A stretch of DNA of 64,000 nt. Origin: Tenebrionibacter intestinalis (GTDB lineage: Bacteria; Pseudomonadota; Gammaproteobacteria; Enterobacterales; Enterobacteriaceae). The stretch lies in assembly GCF_016632365.1 (NCBI RefSeq), contig NZ_JAEPBH010000013.1, positions 26,728-90,727 on the forward strand. The letters are read 5' to 3'. The notes under the pieces were generated by a model, which worked only from the letters and a program-made list of their open reading frames with translations, ran no database searches and was not told where the DNA came from. The translations under genes were made by a program, and so were the position numbers. Position 1 is the first letter of the stretch, and each line of letters starts with the position of its first letter. Below are positions 7,824 to 16,724 of the stretch, piece after piece.

Positions 7824-9656
7824 TTACTCATCAACGCCATCCACATGCTCTCGAATCAGCGACATAAACGTCATACCAAAACGCTCCAGCTTTCGCGTGC
7901 CCACGCCGTTAACGCTTAGCATTTCCCCGGGGCTAAGCGGCATTTGTTCGGCCATTTCGATGAGAGTGGCATCGTTGAACACCACATAAGGCGGAATATT
8001 TTCTTCATCCGCAATCGCTTTGCGCAGCTTACGCAGTTTAGCAAACAGCTTACGATCGTAATTGCCGACCGCCGCACGCGAATTGACGCGCGGCTTGAGC
8101 ACCTGTACGCGCGGCACGGCCAGCATCAGCGGCGTTTCGCCACGCAGCAGCGGGCGTGCGGCTTCCGTCAGTTGCAACGCCGAGTGCCGGGCAATGTTTT
8201 GCGTCACAACGCCAAGGTGAATAAGCTGGCGAATCACGCTCACCCAATGTTCCTGGCTCTGATCGCGACCAATGCCGTATACCGGTAGTTTATCATGCTG
8301 AAAATCGCGGATACGCTGGTTGTTCGCGCCACGTAACACCTCCACGATATAACCCATCCCAAAGCGCTGATTCACACGATAAATAGTCGAAAGCGCTTTT
8401 TGCGCATCCACCAGCCCATCGTAGCGGCGCGGCGGATCGAGGCAAATATCGCAGTTACCGCACGGTTGCTGACGCCCTTCGCCGAAGTAATTAAGCAGCA
8501 CCAGGCGACGGCAGGTCTGCGCTTCGGCAAATGCCCCCATCGCGTTGAGCTTGTGGCGCTCAATATCCTGAAGCTGGCCGGCGGGCTTCTCCTCCAGGCA
8601 GCGGCGCAGCCACGCCATATCCGCCGGATCGTAAAACAGCATCGCTTCCGCAGGCAGGCCGTCTCGCCCGGCGCGACCGGTTTCCTGATAGTAAGATTCA
8701 ATATTGCGCGGGATATCAAAGTGCGCCACAAAGCGCACATTAGGCTTATTAATGCCCATGCCAAAGGCCACGGTCGCCACCACAATTTGCAGGTCATCGC
8801 GCTGAAACTTCTCCTGCACGCTTGCACGTATTTCGTTATCCAGGCCGGCATGATAGACGCCGGCGCTGATGCCGCGGGCCTGCAGGCGCGCTGCGGTATC
8901 TTCCACTTTTGAGCGGCTGTTGCAGTAAATAATGCCCGATTTGCCGCGCTGCTCCTGCACGTAGCGCAATAGCTGATCCATCGGCCTGAATTTTTCCATC
9001 AACATGTAACGGATATTAGGCCGGTCAAAGCTGCTGACCTGGATTAACGGTTCGTGAAGACCAAGCAGACGCACAATATCAAGGCGCGTGGTTTCATCGG
9101 CGGTAGCGGTCAGCGCAACAAACGGCACCTGCGCAAGGCGAACGCGCAACTGCCCCAACAGCGCGTACTCCGGACGAAAGTCGTGTCCCCACTGAGAAAT
9201 ACAGTGCGCTTCATCCACCGCAAGCAGCGACAGGTTCCACTGCGACAGCCGATCGATAAAGTTATCCATCATCAACCGCTCAGGCGCGATGTAGAGCAGA
9301 CGCACCCGGCCGCTGCGACAGCCATCCAGCACCGCCATTTGCTCTTCGCGGCTCTGGGTTGAGTTAAGGCAGGCGGCAACCACGCCGTTTGCCAGCAACT
9401 GATCGACCTGGTCTTTCATCAGCGAGATAAGCGGAGAAACCACAACCGTGAGACCGCTAAACACCAGCGCAGGTATCTGATAACAGAGCGACTTACCGCC
9501 GCCGGTGGGCATAACGACCAGACAGTCCCGACCGCTCAGCACCGTATTGATGATGGTCTCCTGGCCCGGGCGGAACTGCTGATAGCCGAAGGTTTCCTGT
9601 AAAACCTGCTTTGCCAGCAACTCCTGGTTCAATACTTCCGCCTGCGCCACGCTCAC
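7824..9656 (-). CDS. recQ: ATP-dependent DNA helicase RecQ
   Basis: RecQ is a 3'-5' superfamily 2 helicase of the RecF recombination pathway. It is 610 residues (E. coli 609) starting at GTG. Walker A TGGGKS (about 49-54), DEAH (about 146) and the motif VI region QETGRAGRDG are intact. The zinc-binding RQC domain has its four cysteines (one in AQTCRRL, three in CGNCDIC). A C-terminal HRDC domain follows (NYDRKLFAKLRKLRKAIADE). It lies between pldA and rhtC on the same strand, as in E. coli. Confidence 0.98.
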   Translation of the reverse strand: MSVAQAEVLNQELLAKQVLQETFGYQQFRPGQETIINTVLSGRDCLVVMPTGGGKSLCYQIPALVFSGLTVVVSPLISLMKDQVDQLLANGVVAACLNSTQSREEQMAVLDGCRSGRVRLLYIAPERLMMDNFIDRLSQWNLSLLAVDEAHCISQWGHDFRPEYALLGQLRVRLAQVPFVALTATADETTRLDIVRLLGLHEPLIQVSSFDRPNIRYMLMEKFRPMDQLLRYVQEQRGKSGIIYCNSRSKVEDTAARLQARGISAGVYHAGLDNEIRASVQEKFQRDDLQIVVATVAFGMGINKPNVRFVAHFDIPRNIESYYQETGRAGRDGLPAEAMLFYDPADMAWLRRCLEEKPAGQLQDIERHKLNAMGAFAEAQTCRRLVLLNYFGEGRQQPCGNCDICLDPPRRYDGLVDAQKALSTIYRVNQRFGMGYIVEVLRGANNQRIRDFQHDKLPVYGIGRDQSQEHWVSVIRQLIHLGVVTQNIARHSALQLTEAARPLLRGETPLMLAVPRVQVLKPRVNSRAAVGNYDRKLFAKLRKLRKAIADEENIPPYVVFNDATLIEMAEQMPLSPGEMLSVNGVGTRKLERFGMTFMSLIREHVDGVDE

Positions 9657-9717
9657 CCCATTTGTTTAAAAAGAAACAGGCGTTATTTTCAGCGCCTGCG
9701 AGAGAAACTGCAATGCC

Positions 9718-10581
9718 TCAGAGTATATCGTTGAGCATGATTCCCAAACCGATACGCGTCTGATTGAAATTGTAGTCAATTAAGGACTCCCCGTACCCGC
9801 TGTAAATCTGGCCGTAAAGCCGCATATGCTGCGTAATAGGGTAGCTTGCGCCCAGCTCCGCGCCTCCATAACCGGTATTCCAGTTGTACTGGCCTTTCAG
9901 GCTGAGCGTTGTATCGCCCAGCGCGTAAGCCATTTTTAACTGATAGTAGCCGGTATAGCGGGTAATATCGGGGTTGTCATTTACATTGCCCACAACAAAC
10001 CAGGGGCGGACCTCTACCAGCCAGTTGCCGTTTTTCGCCCTCAGGCGAGTATAAGCGCGGTTCCAGCTACGCGAGGTCGGCTCGGCGCGACCGTTGGACT
10101 GGTGATCGAAACCGACTTCCACATCATTGAGCGTCCAGTCGCCTAACCGATAATCCGTAGCAAAGCCGAGAAACAACTGCGGCTCGTAGTTGGTTTCACG
10201 AAACGGCGCCGACTGGCTGCGGTTAGTTAACTGCCACCACGAACGTTGGGTATACGAGGCGGCCAGTACGGAATTATCGCCAAGTATGCCGCGCCAGAAA
10301 GGGAAAGCGACGCTGAACTGAAATGCCACCTCATCGCGGCGCGCATCACGGCCCCAGTCATACGTTTCAATGCTCTTTTTATTAATATGATCGGTAAAGG
10401 TATAGAGTAAATAATTACTGTCGTAAGGGTGGAGCGTCAGAAAATCTCCATTGTCCTGAAGCAGGTTAGCGGTGATGCCGCCGCGCTCAGCTGTATTACC
10501 GTTCGGCTTCGCAACGCCGTCGGCAAACGCCGCAAGCGGCAATAACGCTGCGGCCAACACGCCCCCCAAAATTTTGTGCAT
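9718..10581 (-). CDS. pldA: Outer membrane phospholipase A (OMPLA)
   Basis: PldA is a 12-stranded outer-membrane barrel that dimerises and hydrolyses phospholipids that reach the outer leaflet. It has 287 residues (E. coli 289). The signal peptide is MHKILGGVLAAALLPLAAFA. The catalytic histidine and serine are in GFDHQSNGR (about residue 160), with the supporting asparagine in TSRSWNRAYTRL. It ends in a barrel-terminal strand (RIGLGIMLNDIL). AGGA lies five to six bases before the ATG. It is divergent from yigI. Confidence 0.97.
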   Translation of the reverse strand: MHKILGGVLAAALLPLAAFADGVAKPNGNTAERGGITANLLQDNGDFLTLHPYDSNYLLYTFTDHINKKSIETYDWGRDARRDEVAFQFSVAFPFWRGILGDNSVLAASYTQRSWWQLTNRSQSAPFRETNYEPQLFLGFATDYRLGDWTLNDVEVGFDHQSNGRAEPTSRSWNRAYTRLRAKNGNWLVEVRPWFVVGNVNDNPDITRYTGYYQLKMAYALGDTTLSLKGQYNWNTGYGGAELGASYPITQHMRLYGQIYSGYGESLIDYNFNQTRIGLGIMLNDIL

Positions 10582-10758
10582 TGTTCCTGCTCTCCTTTAC
10601 AAAATAAGAAATCCTGAATAATTTTTTGTTGGCGACATATTACATGTGCATTGACCGGCTGAATTGTCACCGTTTATCTCAAAATTGGAAAGGGACTTTA
10701 ACGGAACATAGCCGTAATACACCGCAACTTTATCGCGAAAATATCACCGGAGAGCCGT

Positions 10759-11229
10759 ATGTCAGGCAACCTGCTTACCCGCGAAACCGTGCTGAAACTG
10801 GTCGGCGAAGTGTTTGTTTACCAGATGCCGTTTAACCAGGCGCTTGGGCTGGCGCTGGAGCGTTATGAACCCACATTCGCTCAGATAGCATTCAGCCATC
10901 AGGCCATGCTTGTGGGCAACCATGCGCAGGGCATCCTGCACGGCGGGGCCATTGCTGCTGCGCTGGATGTAGCGGCCGGGCTGGTATGCGTAGGCAGCAC
11001 GCTGACGCGTCATGAAACCATTGCGCAAGAGGAGCTACGCCAGCGCCTGGCGCGCATGGGAACTATCGATTTACGCGTGGATTACCTGCGGCCAGGGCGC
11101 GGCGAGCGCTTCACCGCCACCAGCAGCCTGCTGCGCGCAGGCAATAAAGTTGCCGTGGCGAGGGTAGAGCTGCATAACGAAACGCAGCTCCATATCGCCA
11201 GCGCGACGGCAACATATATGGTGGGTTAA
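10759..11229 (+). CDS. yigI: Hotdog-fold thioesterase YigI
   Basis: This 156-residue PaaI-type hotdog protein is the orthologue of E. coli YigI, a reported medium/long-chain acyl-CoA thioesterase. The conserved [17 protein letters not shown] segment (about residues 58-74) carries the family HGG motif, and [16 protein letters not shown] is the typical central strand. GGAGA precedes the ATG. It is followed 49 bases later by rarD on the same strand. Confidence 0.9.
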   Translation: MSGNLLTRETVLKLVGEVFVYQMPFNQALGLALERYEPTFAQIAFSHQAMLVGNHAQGILHGGAIAAALDVAAGLVCVGSTLTRHETIAQEELRQRLARMGTIDLRVDYLRPGRGERFTATSSLLRAGNKVAVARVELHNETQLHIASATATYMVG

Positions 11230-11278
11230 CTACAGCTTTGTTACACTGGCCCCCCCATTTGTAAACAAAAGTCAATTC

Positions 11279-12175
11279 ATGGACGCTAAGCAAACGCGCC
11301 AGGGCGTGCTCCTTGCTCTGACCGCCTATTTTATCTGGGGTATCGCCCCGGCGTATTTCAAGCTGATTCATTATGTCCCCGCCGACGAAATCCTGACGCA
11401 TCGCGTTATCTGGTCGTTTTTCTTTATGGTGGCGCTGGTGTCGCTGGGCCGCCAGTGGACGAAGGTACGCCAGATTCTCAACACGCCGAAGAAAGCGTTC
11501 GGGCTTGGGCTGTCGGCGGTATTGATAGGCGGCAACTGGCTTTTATTTATCTGGGCGGTAAACAACCATCACATGCTGGAAGCAAGTCTGGGCTATTTTA
11601 TTAATCCGCTGGTAAACGTGCTGCTGGGTATGGTTTTCCTCGGCGAACGTTTTCGCCGCATGCAGTGGCTTGCCGTACTGCTGGCAATATGCGGCGTGCT
11701 GGTGCAACTGTGGACTTTCGGCTCCGTACCGTTAATTGCGCTGGGCCTGGCGTTCAGTTTCGCCTTTTACGGCCTGATTCGCAAACGCGTAGCTGTGGAT
11801 GCCGGCAGCGGTATGCTAATTGAAACGCTGTGGCTGTTGCCGGTGGCGGCCATTTATCTGTTTGGTATTGCCGACAGCGCGACCAGCCATATGGGCCAGA
11901 ACCCGCTCAGCCTGAATCTGCTGCTGATTGCAGCAGGCATCGTAACGACCGTGCCGCTGCTGTGTTTTACCGGCGCCGCAAACCGCCTGCGCCTGTCGAC
12001 GCTGGGCTTTTTCCAGTATATTGGCCCAACGTTAATGTTCCTGCTGGCGGTCATGTTCTACGGCGAAGCGCCAGGCCACGACAAAATGGCGACCTTCGGC
12101 TTTATCTGGGCCGCGCTGGCGCTGTTTATTATGGATGCCGTCTACACCCAGCACCGCACCCGCCGCAGTCTGTAA
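11279..12175 (+). CDS. rarD: RarD protein, EamA-family inner-membrane permease
   Basis: RarD is a ten-helix DMT-superfamily protein of 298 residues (E. coli 296). It was named from a link to chloramphenicol sensitivity; its substrate is not established. The start MDAKQTRQGVLLALTAYFIWG and the central NNHHMLEASLGYFINPLVNVLLG are family hallmarks. There is no strong ribosome site before the ATG, so it may rely on coupling to yigI. In E. coli yigG/yigF follow between rarD and corA; here they are absent. Confidence 0.94.
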   Translation: MDAKQTRQGVLLALTAYFIWGIAPAYFKLIHYVPADEILTHRVIWSFFFMVALVSLGRQWTKVRQILNTPKKAFGLGLSAVLIGGNWLLFIWAVNNHHMLEASLGYFINPLVNVLLGMVFLGERFRRMQWLAVLLAICGVLVQLWTFGSVPLIALGLAFSFAFYGLIRKRVAVDAGSGMLIETLWLLPVAAIYLFGIADSATSHMGQNPLSLNLLLIAAGIVTTVPLLCFTGAANRLRLSTLGFFQYIGPTLMFLLAVMFYGEAPGHDKMATFGFIWAALALFIMDAVYTQHRTRRSL

Positions 12176-12180
12176 CGCAG

Positions 12181-12212
12181 ACCGGCTTTCTTCAGGCATC
12201 AGGAAAGCCGGT
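12181..12212 (+). terminator. rarD intrinsic terminator
   Basis: ACCGGCTTTC and GAAAGCCGGT make a perfect ten-base stem with a 12-base loop, five bases after the rarD stop. It is followed by TATTGCTTTG, a moderately T-rich tail. Confidence 0.75.
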
Positions 12213-12457
12213 TATTGCTTTGTCCTTCGCCCTTGCCTTTATTTCAGCCTTACAGCGACAAAGGAAAAATGCGTATTCCCACGGGCTGTCAGTTCCGGCT
12301 GAAAAACGCCGAAGCGTTCACGCCCGGCCGGAGCGGACCGCAGGGACGCGGCGATTGAGCGCTCCTTTACCCGTTCACGTATGCCGGTATCTCTGTGAGA
12401 ACGCTGATGCGGATGTGAACGGAACGCTCCAGAAAACAGAACCACTAAAAAATAACA
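12213..12457. other. Convergent rarD-corA spacer of unknown content
   Basis: This replaces E. coli yigF/yigG. It has GC-rich patches (CGGCCGGAGCGGACCGCAGG) and an 80-codon minus-strand open frame running 12239-12478 that begins inside the corA terminator. It has no ribosome site and is rich in Arg/Ser/His, unlike neighbouring proteins. I see no promoter, RNA or family resemblance. It could be an intergenic repeat present elsewhere in the genome. Confidence 0.35.
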
Positions 12458-12487
12458 AACCAGCCTCCGGTTCCCCAAACGCTGGTT
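12458..12487 (-). terminator. corA intrinsic terminator
   Basis: On the minus strand AACCAGC and GCTGGTT pair around a 16-base loop, followed by TGTTATTTTTTAG. It lies about 40 bases beyond the corA stop. Confidence 0.75.
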
Positions 12488-12528
12488 CTTAGCCTGACTA
12501 AAGTAAAACGCAGCCTTGCGACCCGCCC

Positions 12529-13479
12529 TTACAACCAGTTCTTTCGCTTAAAATACAAATACGGCGCAAGCCCTGCCAGCATCATCAAGACAATTGCCGC
12601 CGGATACCCAAAATTCCAGTGAAGCTCCGGCATAAACTCAAAGTTCATCCCGTAGCTGGAAGCCACCAGCGTCGGCGGCAGGAAAACCACAGATACCACC
12701 GAAAAGATTTTAATAATGCGGTTCTGTTCAATGTTAATAAAGCCCATCGCCGCCTGCATAAGGAAGTTCACCTTCTGGAACAGCGATTCATTATGCGGCA
12801 GCAGGGATTCGATATCGCGCAGGATCTCGCGCGCCTGCTCCAGTTGGCTCCCCGGCAGGCGCGCCTTACGTACCAGGAAGTTCAGCGCGCGCTGGGTATC
12901 CATCAGACACAGGCGCACCTTCCAGCCCACATCTTCCAGCTCCGCCAGCGTGGAAAGCGCCTGGTCATATTCGTCACCCTGCTGACCTTCCATAATAACG
13001 CGGCTGAGTTTTTCCAGATCGCTGTAGATATTTTCTATTTCATCCGCCAGTTGCTCAATTTTGGTTTCGAACAGGTCAAGCAGCAGCTCAAAGGCGTTGC
13101 CGTCTACCAGCGTCTGGCCACGGGCGCGCATGCGGTACAGGCGAAACGCGGGCAGTTCACGTTCGCGCAGGGTATAAAGCCGCCCATCGCGAATGGTGAA
13201 CGCCACCGTCGAGTTGCCGGCGTGGTCTTCCGCATCTTCAAAAAAGAAAAAGGAGTGGATGTGCAGGCCGTCTTCGTCTTCAAAAAAACGCGCAGACGCT
13301 TCTATGTCTTCCAGTTCAGGACGCGTCGCCAGACTCTGGCCCAGCTCGGTTTGTACGCGGCTTCGTTCTTCGTCGTCTGGTTCTATCAAATCGACCCAAA
13401 CGGAATTTTCCAGCAACTCGCCCTCGTCCAGCTCAAGCCGGGAAAGACGGTTATTATCCAGTTGAAATGCGCTCAGCAT
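12529..13479 (-). CDS. corA: Magnesium/cobalt/nickel transporter CorA
   Basis: CorA is a homopentameric inner-membrane channel for Mg2+ (also Co2+ and Ni2+). The ATG at 13479 with GGGAG about eight bases upstream gives 316 residues, exactly the E. coli length. A large cytosolic domain is followed by two C-terminal membrane helices ([21 protein letters not shown] and [17 protein letters not shown]). The selectivity motif [11 protein letters not shown] lies between them and the basic tail is KRKNWL. A leader of about 230 bases with a short ORF lies upstream, which suggests transcription or translation control inside the 5' UTR. Confidence 0.98.
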   Translation of the reverse strand: MLSAFQLDNNRLSRLELDEGELLENSVWVDLIEPDDEERSRVQTELGQSLATRPELEDIEASARFFEDEDGLHIHSFFFFEDAEDHAGNSTVAFTIRDGRLYTLRERELPAFRLYRMRARGQTLVDGNAFELLLDLFETKIEQLADEIENIYSDLEKLSRVIMEGQQGDEYDQALSTLAELEDVGWKVRLCLMDTQRALNFLVRKARLPGSQLEQAREILRDIESLLPHNESLFQKVNFLMQAAMGFINIEQNRIIKIFSVVSVVFLPPTLVASSYGMNFEFMPELHWNFGYPAAIVLMMLAGLAPYLYFKRKNWL

Positions 13480-13556
13480 GACCGGGACTCCCAATAAAGT
13501 TAACGGGGCAGCTCGCGAAACACACAGCGTCCGGGAAGACCAGACCGTTCAACAGA

Positions 13557-13663
13557 CTGGCTCATGCGACAGAAGAAATATACGGTCGCTGACAACCGCT
13601 AAGGCCATCAGCATAAGAGGAAAGCCTTAGGAGTTGTACCTGCGTAACAGGTTAATGAGCCAG
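13557..13663 (-). promoter_or_regulatory. corA 5' leader with corL-overlapping long-range pairing
   Basis: In the corA leader CTGGCTCAT (13655-13663, inside corL) is complementary to ATGAGCCAG (13557-13565) downstream of it. Another pair, AAGGC/GCCTT, brackets TTTCCTCTTATGCTGATG. In Salmonella translation of corL controls Rho-dependent termination in the corA leader (Kriner and Groisman). Ribosomes on this ORF would disrupt the nine-base pairing, consistent with such a switch. The structure itself is my inference. Confidence 0.55.
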
Positions 13664-13683
13664 CATCGACTGGGTGTGTCCAA
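13627..13683 (-). CDS. corL: corA leader peptide CorL (18 codons)
   Basis: A TTG codon preceded by AAGAGGAC (seven-base spacing) opens the frame MDTPSRCWLINLLRRYNS, ending in TAA. It lies about 30 bases after the likely transcription start and about 150 bases before corA. Position, size and leader context match the corL ORF described in Salmonella, whose translation affects Rho access to the corA leader. I have not been able to compare sequences, so the name rests on position. Confidence 0.6.
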   Translation of the reverse strand: MDTPSRCWLINLLRRYNS

Positions 13684-13715
13684 GGCGAATGTCCTCTTAG
13701 TGTAATGGTGCGCGC

Positions 13716-13744
13716 ATGTTACGCCAGCCTCAATAAAGCGTCAA
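13716..13744 (-). promoter_or_regulatory. corA promoter
   Basis: On the minus strand TTGACG (-35, 13739-13744) and TAACAT (-10, 13716-13721) are 17 bases apart. A start near 13709 gives a leader of about 230 bases. It lies between the uvrD stop and corL. Confidence 0.65.
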
Positions 13745-13778
13745 CACGCGACAGAAATACCTGAAATTTTACGCCAGC

Positions 13779-15944
13779 CTAAACTGTTTCCAGCCTGGCG
13801 TAGGCGGCGACCAACCATTTAATTCCCTGCCCCTGAAACGCCACCTGCAGGCGGCTGTGCTCGCCGCTGCCTTCCAGGTTCACAATTGTGCCTTCGCCAA
13901 ATTTAGGATGACGAACGCGCTGGCCCAGTTTATAGCCGCAGTCGCTTTCAGTAAGCGCCCTGGTTGTGCGCTGCGCCGGGCTGACCGGGCGGCTGACCGT
14001 GGCGCGCAGGCGTACTTCCTCAATGCACTCCGCCGGCAGCTCGCCGATAAAACGCGAGGGGCGATGGTAGACTTCTTTACCATACAGGCGGCGCGTTTCG
14101 GCGTAGGTAATGGTCAGTTTCTGCATAGCGCGAGTGACGCCCACATAAGCAAGGCGGCGTTCCTCCTCCAGCCGCCCGCTCTCATCAAGCGACATCTGGC
14201 CTGGAAACATGCCCTCCTCCATACCCACGATAAACACCTGCGCAAACTCCAGCCCTTTTGCTGAGTGTAGCGTCATGAGCTGCACCGCGTCCTGCCAGGT
14301 GTCTGCCTGCCCCTCTCCCGCCTCCAGCGCGGCATGAGACAAAAATGCCTGTAGCGGCATCAGATCTTCATCTTCATCGTTGTAGCTAAACTGACGCGTC
14401 GCCGTGACCAGCTCCTCAAGGTTTTCAATGCGGGTCTGCCCTTTTTCGCCTTTTTCCTGTTCATACATCATAAACAGGCCGGAATCTTTAATAACCCGAT
14501 CGGTTTGCACGTGCAGCGGCATCTCAGCGGTTTCGTGCGCCAGCGCGTCAACTAATTCAAGAAAGCGTTGCAGCGCCGACGCCGCGCGACCGGCCAGCGA
14601 TTTATCCTGTAATAAGCGGCGGCAGGCCTGCCACAAAGTAAGCTGGCTGTCGCGCGCGGTTTGGCGCACCACATCCAGCGTGCGATCGCCAATGCCGCGC
14701 GTCGGCGTGTTGACCACGCGCTCAAACGCGGCATCATCGTTGCGGTTGGCAATCAGGCGCAGGTAAGAGAGCGCGTCTTTAATTTCCTGACGCTCGAAGA
14801 AGCGCATGCCGCCGTAAATGCGGTACGGCATGCTGCCCTGCAGCAGCGCCTCTTCCAGCACGCGCGACTGCGCGTTGTTGCGGTAGAGAATGGCGCACTG
14901 GCTGAGCGCGCCGCCGTTCTCCTGCCACGCTTTAATACGATTAACCACAAAACGCGCCTCATCAAGCTCGTTAAAGGCGCAGTAAAGCGAAATCGGCTCG
15001 CCGTCGCTGCCGTCCGTCCACAGGTTTTTGCCCAGGCGGCCAGCATTGTGGGCAATCAGCGCATTCGCCGCGCTGAGAATATTACTGGTGGAGCGATAAT
15101 TCTGTTCCAGGCGAATAGTCTGCGCGCCGGGGAAATCGTTCAGAAAACGCTGAATATTTTCCACCTGCGCGCCGCGCCAGCCGTAGATGGACTGGTCGTC
15201 GTCGCCAACAATCATAACTTTACCGGTATCGCCCGCCAGCAGGCGCACCCAGGCATACTGGATGCTGTTGGTATCCTGGAATTCATCCACCAGAATATTA
15301 GTAAAGCGCTCGCGATAGTGGTTAAGGATGTGCGGCTTGTTAAGCCAAAGCTCATGGGCGCGCAGCAGCAGCTCGGCAAAATCCACCAGGCCCGCACGAT
15401 CGCAGGCTTCCTGATAGGCCTGATAGACCTTCTGCCAGGTCTGTTCCACCGGATTGCCGTAGCTCTCAATGTGCTGCGGGCGCAGCCCTTCGTCCTTTTT
15501 GCCGTTGATATACCACATCGCCTGACGCGGCGGCCACTGCTTCTCGTCAAGGTTCATCGCCTTAATCAGGCGTCTGAGCAGGCGCAACTGGTCTTCGCTG
15601 TCAAGAATCTGAAAATCCTGCGGCAGGTTGGCATCCATGTGATGCGCGCGCAGCAGGCGGTGCGCCAGCCCGTGGAAAGTCCCGACCCACATACCGCCCT
15701 GGCTGGTACCGAGTAGTTCACCAATGCGGTGGCGCATTTCCGCCGCCGCTTTGTTGGTAAAGGTTACGGCCATGATGGAATACACAGAACAGTTCTCAAC
15801 CGTTAGCAGCCAGGCGATACGGTGCACCAGCACGCGCGTCTTGCCGCTGCCCGCCCCAGCCAGCACCAGCATATTGCTACGCGAGGCCGCGACGGCTTCG
15901 CGCTGTTTATCATTAAGGCTGTCGAGCAGGTAAGAGACGTCCAT
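13779..15944 (-). CDS. uvrD: DNA helicase II UvrD
   Basis: UvrD is a superfamily 1A 3'-5' helicase acting in nucleotide-excision and mismatch repair. From the ATG at 15944 it is 721 residues (E. coli 720). Walker A is GAGSGKT (about 29-35), the Walker B region is VDEFQDTN (about 220), and DDDQSIYGWRGA, LEQNYRS and LAYVGVTRA are intact. The C-terminal RNA-polymerase-binding Tudor region (GQRVRHPKFGEGTIVN) is present. A GTG two codons upstream is an alternative start. A LexA box and a good sigma70 promoter precede it, so it can be expressed apart from the upstream yigB operon. Confidence 0.98.
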   Translation of the reverse strand: MDVSYLLDSLNDKQREAVAASRSNMLVLAGAGSGKTRVLVHRIAWLLTVENCSVYSIMAVTFTNKAAAEMRHRIGELLGTSQGGMWVGTFHGLAHRLLRAHHMDANLPQDFQILDSEDQLRLLRRLIKAMNLDEKQWPPRQAMWYINGKKDEGLRPQHIESYGNPVEQTWQKVYQAYQEACDRAGLVDFAELLLRAHELWLNKPHILNHYRERFTNILVDEFQDTNSIQYAWVRLLAGDTGKVMIVGDDDQSIYGWRGAQVENIQRFLNDFPGAQTIRLEQNYRSTSNILSAANALIAHNAGRLGKNLWTDGSDGEPISLYCAFNELDEARFVVNRIKAWQENGGALSQCAILYRNNAQSRVLEEALLQGSMPYRIYGGMRFFERQEIKDALSYLRLIANRNDDAAFERVVNTPTRGIGDRTLDVVRQTARDSQLTLWQACRRLLQDKSLAGRAASALQRFLELVDALAHETAEMPLHVQTDRVIKDSGLFMMYEQEKGEKGQTRIENLEELVTATRQFSYNDEDEDLMPLQAFLSHAALEAGEGQADTWQDAVQLMTLHSAKGLEFAQVFIVGMEEGMFPGQMSLDESGRLEEERRLAYVGVTRAMQKLTITYAETRRLYGKEVYHRPSRFIGELPAECIEEVRLRATVSRPVSPAQRTTRALTESDCGYKLGQRVRHPKFGEGTIVNLEGSGEHSRLQVAFQGQGIKWLVAAYARLETV

Positions 15945-15980
15945 TGGCACCGCCGCAAGTGGTTAAGGGGCCGGCGCCCC

Positions 15981-15996
15981 CTGGAAATTTATACAG
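15981..15996 (-). promoter_or_regulatory. LexA (SOS) box of uvrD
   Basis: CTGTATAAATTTCCAG fits the CTG-N10-CAG SOS consensus. It lies just downstream of the -10 element, as does the known E. coli uvrD box (CTGTATATATACCCAG). This predicts DNA-damage induction of uvrD. Confidence 0.88.
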
Positions 15997-16006
15997 AGAG
16001 GCTGGG

Positions 16007-16034
16007 ATTATATCAGCGCAGTAAGCGATGCCAA
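16007..16034 (-). promoter_or_regulatory. uvrD promoter
   Basis: TTGGCA (16029-16034) and TATAAT (16007-16012) are 16 bases apart on the minus strand, overlapping the last codons of yigB. The LexA box covers the start region. Confidence 0.75.
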
Positions 16035-16724
16035 CCGTGAAATTGCCAGATGCGGCAACAGCCGCGCGTCACGGGCCTGCATCAGATTATCGTCGCGCGA
16101 CATAATCCAGCAGGCCTGCATACCGCAGCGGATCGCGCCGGCCACATCTGTGGTTAAATCATCGCCCACGTGCAGCACCTGCGCATGAGGAACGCCAAGC
16201 TGACGCGCCGCCAGCGCATACATATCGCCGTAAGGCTTAGCGCGCCCGTGCGGCCCGGCGCGCAGCACAAACCGGAAATACTGGCTCAGGCCGAAAAGCT
16301 GCGGATCGGCATTACCATTGGTCACCGCCACCAGCGGCCACTTTTCAGCCAGCCTTGCCAGCGTAACGTGGGTTTGCGCAGGAACGTCGATCCGGCTGCG
16401 CCATTTAGCAAAATTAGCCATTGCCGCTGCAGAACCTATGTCCGCTTCCTCCGGCGACAAACCGGCCTCCAGCATAGCGCGTTCGACCGCGCGCCGGCGC
16501 CACTCGGTAACGTCGTGATAAATATCCGGCTCTTCAAGGCGAAGCTGCTGACGCAGGCGTTGAAAATCCGGCGACTGAAATTCATTCAACCTGGGATGGT
16601 ACTGTTGAACAAAACTCAGCGTCTCACGCTCGGTGCGGGTGATTACCGGCCCGTTATCGTAAAGCGTATCATCCAAATCGAACGTTAGCGCGGCCACCGG
16701 CCCCAGCGGACGGTAAAAATACAT
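16008..16724 (-). CDS. yigB: HAD phosphatase YigB (FMN / riboflavin-pathway phosphatase)
   Basis: This 238-residue HAD hydrolase is orthologous to E. coli YigB, which dephosphorylates FMN and 5-amino-6-(5-phosphoribitylamino)uracil in riboflavin metabolism. Motif [10 protein letters not shown] is at about 16-24, motif II is TNGNADP, and motifs III/IV are [10 protein letters not shown] and [10 protein letters not shown]. Its ATG overlaps the xerC stop (TAATG), so translation is probably coupled. Confidence 0.94.
   Translation of the reverse strand: MYFYRPLGPVAALTFDLDDTLYDNGPVITRTERETLSFVQQYHPRLNEFQSPDFQRLRQQLRLEEPDIYHDVTEWRRRAVERAMLEAGLSPEEADIGSAAAMANFAKWRSRIDVPAQTHVTLARLAEKWPLVAVTNGNADPQLFGLSQYFRFVLRAGPHGRAKPYGDMYALAARQLGVPHAQVLHVGDDLTTDVAGAIRCGMQACWIMSRDDNLMQARDARLLPHLAISRLASLTALI

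Noticed and set aside
12239..12478. 80-codon frame between rarD and corA
   Set aside because: It starts within the corA terminator, has biased Arg/Ser/His composition and no ribosome site.
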